Shown: positions 63,332 to 64,000 of the stretch, piece after piece | How positions within the stretch are numbered: the first letter of the stretch is position 1 | How the letters are laid out: every line of letters starts with the position of its first letter | Origin: Shewanella baltica | Lineage (GTDB): Bacteria > Pseudomonadota > Gammaproteobacteria > Enterobacterales > Shewanellaceae | NCBI RefSeq assembly: GCF_900456975.1 | Contig: NZ_UGYM01000002.1 | Location: 1,860,001-1,924,000 of the forward strand | Length of the DNA: 64,000 nucleotides | Reading direction: 5' to 3' | Position numbers and translations under genes: made by a program | Notes under the pieces: model-generated | Told to the model about the DNA's origin: nothing | Databases searched by the model: none | Seen by the model: the letters and a program-made list of their open reading frames with translations, nothing else

Positions 63332-64000
63332 TTAATTGTTATTTGTCGGTTCAATTCCATGCTGTTTTAAAATCAAAGAGGCAAGCAGTTTAGATGCTGG
63401 TCCTTGTTGATCCCTATTGGGGATCACTAGGCTTAACATGATGCGGCGTTTTTGACTGCCATCAAGATGTAAACGCACTAAATTGCCCGAAGCCAATTCC
63501 TCTTGGACTAAAAAAGACGGGATCCAACAGAAACCAATACCTTGGTTTAAAATGACTTTTGCTTCGTGGAAGTTAGAAACTGTCCAGCGCTGCTCAGCTT
63601 TGAGCCAGCCGATGTCGATATTGGATTGCACGCCGGTATCTTTGATCACTAACTGTAAATACTGTGCCAGTAGCTTATCGTCTTCAATCGAACCTAAGTC
63701 AGCGAGTGGATGACTTGGATGACAAACGAGGTAGAGTTCTTGTTCACATAAAGGCTCGGATAAATACCCTTTAGGCGGCACCCCTGCACAGATAGCAATA
63801 TCGACTTTACTCTGCAGAATGAGCTCTTGGGTGCCGGTGATCACTGAGTCCAGCATGATGATGCGAGTGCCACGGCTGTGGGGCAGAAACGCATTGAGGG
63901 CACATACTAAGCTTTCCATCGGATAGATAATTTCACGGGCAATCGTGAGTGTCGGCTCCCACCCTTGCTCGAGATTACTCGCGAGCTGTTCTAACTCGTT
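63332..64000 (-). CDS. LysR family transcriptional regulator (C-terminal part, cut by window edge)
   Basis: The frame stays open to the right edge, so the gene begins outside the window. The visible 222 residues form a LysR effector domain, with PTLTIAREII at the start, DIAICAGVPP in the middle and RWTVSNFHEAKVILNQGIGFCWIP near the end. The DNA-binding domain is missing only because of the window edge. The internal ATG at 63919 is not the true start. Target genes are unknown. Confidence 0.9.
   Translation of the reverse strand, partial: NELEQLASNLEQGWEPTLTIAREIIYPMESLVCALNAFLPHSRGTRIIMLDSVITGTQELILQSKVDIAICAGVPPKGYLSEPLCEQELYLVCHPSHPLADLGSIEDDKLLAQYLQLVIKDTGVQSNIDIGWLKAEQRWTVSNFHEAKVILNQGIGFCWIPSFLVQEELASGNLVRLHLDGSQKRRIMLSLVIPNRDQQGPASKLLASLILKQHGIEPTNNN

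Overview
The window looks like a chromosomal segment of a Shewanella-type marine gammaproteobacterium. This rests on gene content, because no database search was possible. Indicators are a kdnA-kdnB-kdsB set for 8-amino-3,8-dideoxy-Kdo (a Shewanella lipopolysaccharide sugar), a ptsH-ptsI-crr operon with no sugar permease beside it, several small families typical of Shewanella/Vibrio, and maltodextrin genes (GH15 glucoamylase, sugar/cation-symporter-like MFS, GH97 glucosidase). I saw no rRNA, tRNA, CRISPR array, insertion sequence or prophage. It reads as ordinary chromosome with a moderate accessory load.

Layout. 1-4.2 kb: tail of an unknown gene, a MocR regulator divergent from a LysE-type exporter, and a SulP transporter. 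4.3-7.6 kb: small membrane protein, glutathione S-transferase, trhO, hypothetical protein. 7.6-11.9 kb: kdnA-kdnB, kdsB with a small membrane protein, and beta-carbonic anhydrase. 12.1-17.4 kb: porin plus periplasmic phosphate-binding-like protein, a hydrolase, and a yffB-like/dapE/M15 peptidase operon with overlapping genes. 17.5-20 kb: small ORFs and an MFS transporter. 20.2-23.4 kb: ACT-domain gene, ptsH, ptsI, crr. 23.6-29.6 kb: chemoreceptor, DUF3334 (CheX-like) protein, LacI regulator, 3'-5' exonuclease, RoxA-type ribosomal oxygenase. 29.8-31.5 kb: umuDC behind a clear LexA box. 31.8-35.4 kb: SLC13-type transporter divergent from an AraC regulator, then an unknown membrane-anchored protein. 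35.8-47.8 kb: maltodextrin genes (MFS-glucoamylase and GH97) interspersed with YciI, two hydrolase/methyltransferase genes and an AhpD-like/AraC pair. 47.9-51.1 kb: trmK, Nudix, DTW-domain and hemolysin III genes. 51.6-60.3 kb: bitopic membrane protein, then a TPP riboswitch and thiC-thiDE-thiF-thiS-thiG-thiH. 60.4-63.1 kb: small protein plus SprA-related putative metalloprotease. The right edge cuts a LysR-type gene.

How genes work together. KdnB oxidises and KdnA aminates C8 of Kdo, and KdsB activates the product for lipid A core assembly. The thiamine operon makes both halves of the vitamin and joins them under TPP control. Glucoamylase, GH97 enzyme and MFS transporter would take up and hydrolyse maltodextrins. 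An identical 12-base palindromic core lies upstream of both maltodextrin transcription units, suggesting one LacI-type regulator, possibly the one encoded at 26.4 kb.

Most noteworthy signals: (i) a DUF3334 protein with the CheC/CheX phosphatase motif spacing and a CheZ-like C-terminal tail; (ii) four genes whose stop codon lies inside a degenerate 13-15 bp tandem repeat running into the 3' flank; (iii) the shared maltodextrin operator plus an intrinsic-terminator-like hairpin inside the long leader of the MFS-glucoamylase unit; (iv) a small protein with a flagellar rod/hook-like N-terminus next to a SprA-related HExxH protein.
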